From: Treponema sp.
Lineage (GTDB): Bacteria > Spirochaetota > Spirochaetia > Treponematales > Treponemataceae
Reading direction: 5' to 3'
Assembly: GCA_024696155.1 (NCBI GenBank)
Contig: JAILHD010000042.1
Span: 1 to 49,465, forward strand
DNA: 49,465 bases
Of this stretch, positions 48,314 through 49,465 are shown piece after piece (positions within the stretch are counted from its first letter, which is position 1; each line of letters starts with the position of its first letter). Below the pieces are notes generated by a model, which did no database searches, was not told the origin of the DNA, and worked only from the letters and a program-made list of their open reading frames with translations. The position numbers and the translations under genes were made by a program.

Positions 48314-48514
48314 CTAGCCTCTTATCTTTTTCTTCATTGCTTCAATTATGTCAGAGCGAAATTGTTCTGCAGTTTTCCAAAGATGCTTTTTGATATATTC
48401 TTCTTTTTTAAGATAGTAATTCATGTTACCAAACTTCATTTCATCTCTGGTAAGTTGTGCCTTATCGTGTTCGTAATTTGCATTCATTATCTGCATTTTT
48501 TCTTCATCAGTCAT
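48314..48514 (-). CDS. Small charged protein, function unknown
   Basis: 66 residues, highly charged and helical (KMQIMNANYEHDKAQLTRDE, then YIKKHLWKTAEQFRSDIIEA), no signal peptide or cysteine. Its ATG directly follows the stop of the metalloprotein gene (TAAATG) and its stop is 3 bp from the next start, so it is firmly inside the operon. Size and charge would fit a chaperone or adaptor for the large neighbour, but no homologue is recognised. Confidence 0.65.
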   Translation of the reverse strand: MTDEEKMQIMNANYEHDKAQLTRDEMKFGNMNYYLKKEEYIKKHLWKTAEQFRSDIIEAMKKKIRG

Positions 48515-49144
48515 TTAGTACCACCTTTCGATGTCAAAGAATTTGTCAGAGCCATATCGGTTAGACCATTCTTCAAGTTCAATTATCAGTTCTAATTGCT
48601 TTTCTTCACTGAGCATGTTTATTTTACTCCAGACTTTAGATTCAAAGTCGTCAGCTATATCGGCCAATAATCTTTTGTATTCAGATATTGTTGTCTGGCA
48701 GTATTTTCCAGGTGCATATTCAATATACTTTACTTCTTCACCGTTTCTTAAATGTCTGGATTCATTAAGTGTTGCTTCAAGTTCAAGTTCATCTACAGAT
48801 TCGTTATCGCGGCCTTCAGAATACTGCTGTACGTGTGTTAGTTCATGTTCAAGAATTGCTTTTGTTTCGGTGGAACCGGGATTATATTTGCTTTTTTTGA
48901 TATGGATTTGATTGGCTAATGCATATGCTAGTAAAAAGGAACTGTTGCGGAAACTATCATCAGGATCAAGGTAAATATACGGATCATTCAGTTTTGTATC
49001 ATGTTCCAGCTCAAAGTCATTTCTTGTCTGTTCATCTAATCTGATTTTCTGAACAGGAACAGAAGAAGACTTCTTCTTTCTTTTTATGTCTTTGACTTTG
49101 TTAACGTATTCAAAGACTTTAATCGTTGATTTTTTATAATTCAT
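48515..49144 (-). CDS. HELTH-motif metalloprotein (DUF4157-like)
   Basis: 209 residues. The centre has ILEHELTHVQQYSEG with zinc-type His100, Glu101 and His104, and a following ELEA motif (Glu121, Glu123) that can supply the third ligand. The HELTHVQQ string is the hallmark of DUF4157, a predicted metallopeptidase domain frequent in cargo of extracellular contractile injection systems and in polymorphic toxins. The N-terminus is basic (residues 16-35) and the C-terminus helical and acidic. No signal peptide. AAGGA precedes the ATG by 9 nt. As first gene of the operon it may process or load the 651-residue protein. Membership is by motif; the domain usually sits inside a larger protein. Confidence 0.7.
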   Translation of the reverse strand: MNYKKSTIKVFEYVNKVKDIKRKKKSSSVPVQKIRLDEQTRNDFELEHDTKLNDPYIYLDPDDSFRNSSFLLAYALANQIHIKKSKYNPGSTETKAILEHELTHVQQYSEGRDNESVDELELEATLNESRHLRNGEEVKYIEYAPGKYCQTTISEYKRLLADIADDFESKVWSKINMLSEEKQLELIIELEEWSNRYGSDKFFDIERWY

Positions 49145-49252
49145 TGTATATTATCCTTTTTAAATCCTACAAATTTTATAAAAATATGATATAATTTAAT
49201 TATAACATATTTTAGTATTTAAACTACTGATAAACACTTAATTTATGATATT

Positions 49253-49258
49253 TATTAT
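49253..49258 (+). promoter_or_regulatory. -10 element of the XRE regulator gene, 6 nt from the start codon
   Basis: TATTAT (49253-49258), then ACTTTT and ATG at 49265; no ribosome site and only a weak -35. The 120-bp AT-rich gap (49145-49264) must also hold the promoter of the divergent island operon. A short symmetric stretch TTTAGTATTTAAACTA (49211-49226) is a possible operator, weakly supported. Confidence 0.4.
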
Positions 49259-49264
49259 ACTTTT

Positions 49265-49465
49265 ATGACAAAAGATGAATTAAAAAGAAGAATTTCTTCA
49301 AATATTAAAACTTATAGAAAATCAAAAGGATACACTCAGGCAGATTTATCTGAAAAAACAGGAATTGGTTTTCAAACAATTGCCAGTGTAGAAAGCTGTA
49401 GAGTCTGGACCAGTGATGAAAACCTTTGCAAAATAGCAGATGTATTAGGCATTGATATTTATAAA
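49265..49465 (+). CDS. XRE-family helix-turn-helix regulator, C-terminus cut by window edge
   Basis: The 67 visible residues are a Cro/C1-type DNA-binding domain: RRISSNIKTYRKSKGYTQAD, LSEKTGIGFQTIASVESC, then NLCKIADVLGID. The frame is open to the last base. It is divergent from the island operon across a 120-bp AT-rich gap, the usual position for a local regulator of an accessory system. A longer protein with a further domain is possible. Confidence 0.88.
   Translation, partial: MTKDELKRRISSNIKTYRKSKGYTQADLSEKTGIGFQTIASVESCRVWTSDENLCKIADVLGIDIYK

Overview
The window looks like chromosomal DNA of a Treponema-type gut or rumen spirochaete. The grounds are indirect: AT-rich coding sequence, many lipoproteins with loose lipoboxes, secreted plant-polysaccharide hydrolases (GH5, GH42, GH53), a chemoreceptor next to an MglB-like sugar-binding lipoprotein, and a TonB-dependent receptor that implies an outer membrane. 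No rRNA or tRNA gene and no CRISPR array was seen. The genus is inferred, not proven.

Layout. 1-2817 (minus): anaerobic cobalamin genes cobU-like, cbiB, cobD, cbiC (cut by the window edge). 2907-7295: GH5 endoglucanase, then a minus-strand pair of chemoreceptor (split by an in-frame amber codon) and sugar-binding lipoprotein. 7424-15787: rpsU, a Cys-based phosphatase, and a minus-strand run of nuclease (YhaO-like), SMC-like ATPase (YhaN-like), a coiled-coil protein and a secreted M16 protease. 15815-17725: a peroxide-stress operon (GPx, atypical thioredoxin reductase-like flavoprotein, OhrR-type regulator) with a palindrome lying on its promoter. 17858-24384: clostripain-like lipoprotein protease, small secreted protein, oxidoreductase, dxs remnant, DUF2156, hypoxanthine-DNA glycosylase, HAD lipoprotein, PHP phosphatase. 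24452-24564: a compact multi-hairpin element. 24616-29904: GH42, metE, LysR regulator. 29901-35466: M16 protease followed by a TonB-dependent receptor, an arrangement like the Fus ferredoxin-import pair.

35527-44565 is a scrambled zone. It holds two IS66-family elements (one internally deleted, one with intact tnpA-tnpB-tnpC), a further IS66 tail with a cluster of nested palindromes, a truncated GH53 galactanase, a truncated DUF2400 gene and a umuC remnant, with intact M3 peptidase and histidine ammonia-lyase-like genes in between.

44604-49465 is a very AT-rich accessory island and the best candidate for an undescribed system. One minus-strand operon encodes a HELTH-motif (DUF4157-like) metalloprotein, a 66-residue protein, a 651-residue protein with a C-terminal Cys/His (NlpC/P60- or CHAP-like) signature, and two tandem paralogous lipoproteins; a divergent XRE regulator is cut by the window end. 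I read it tentatively as an effector with lipoprotein immunity factors.

Two cross-cutting points. Seven start codons lie exactly 6 nt after a good -10 hexamer with no Shine-Dalgarno sequence, so leaderless mRNAs are likely. Convergent genes abut or overlap at their stop codons almost everywhere.
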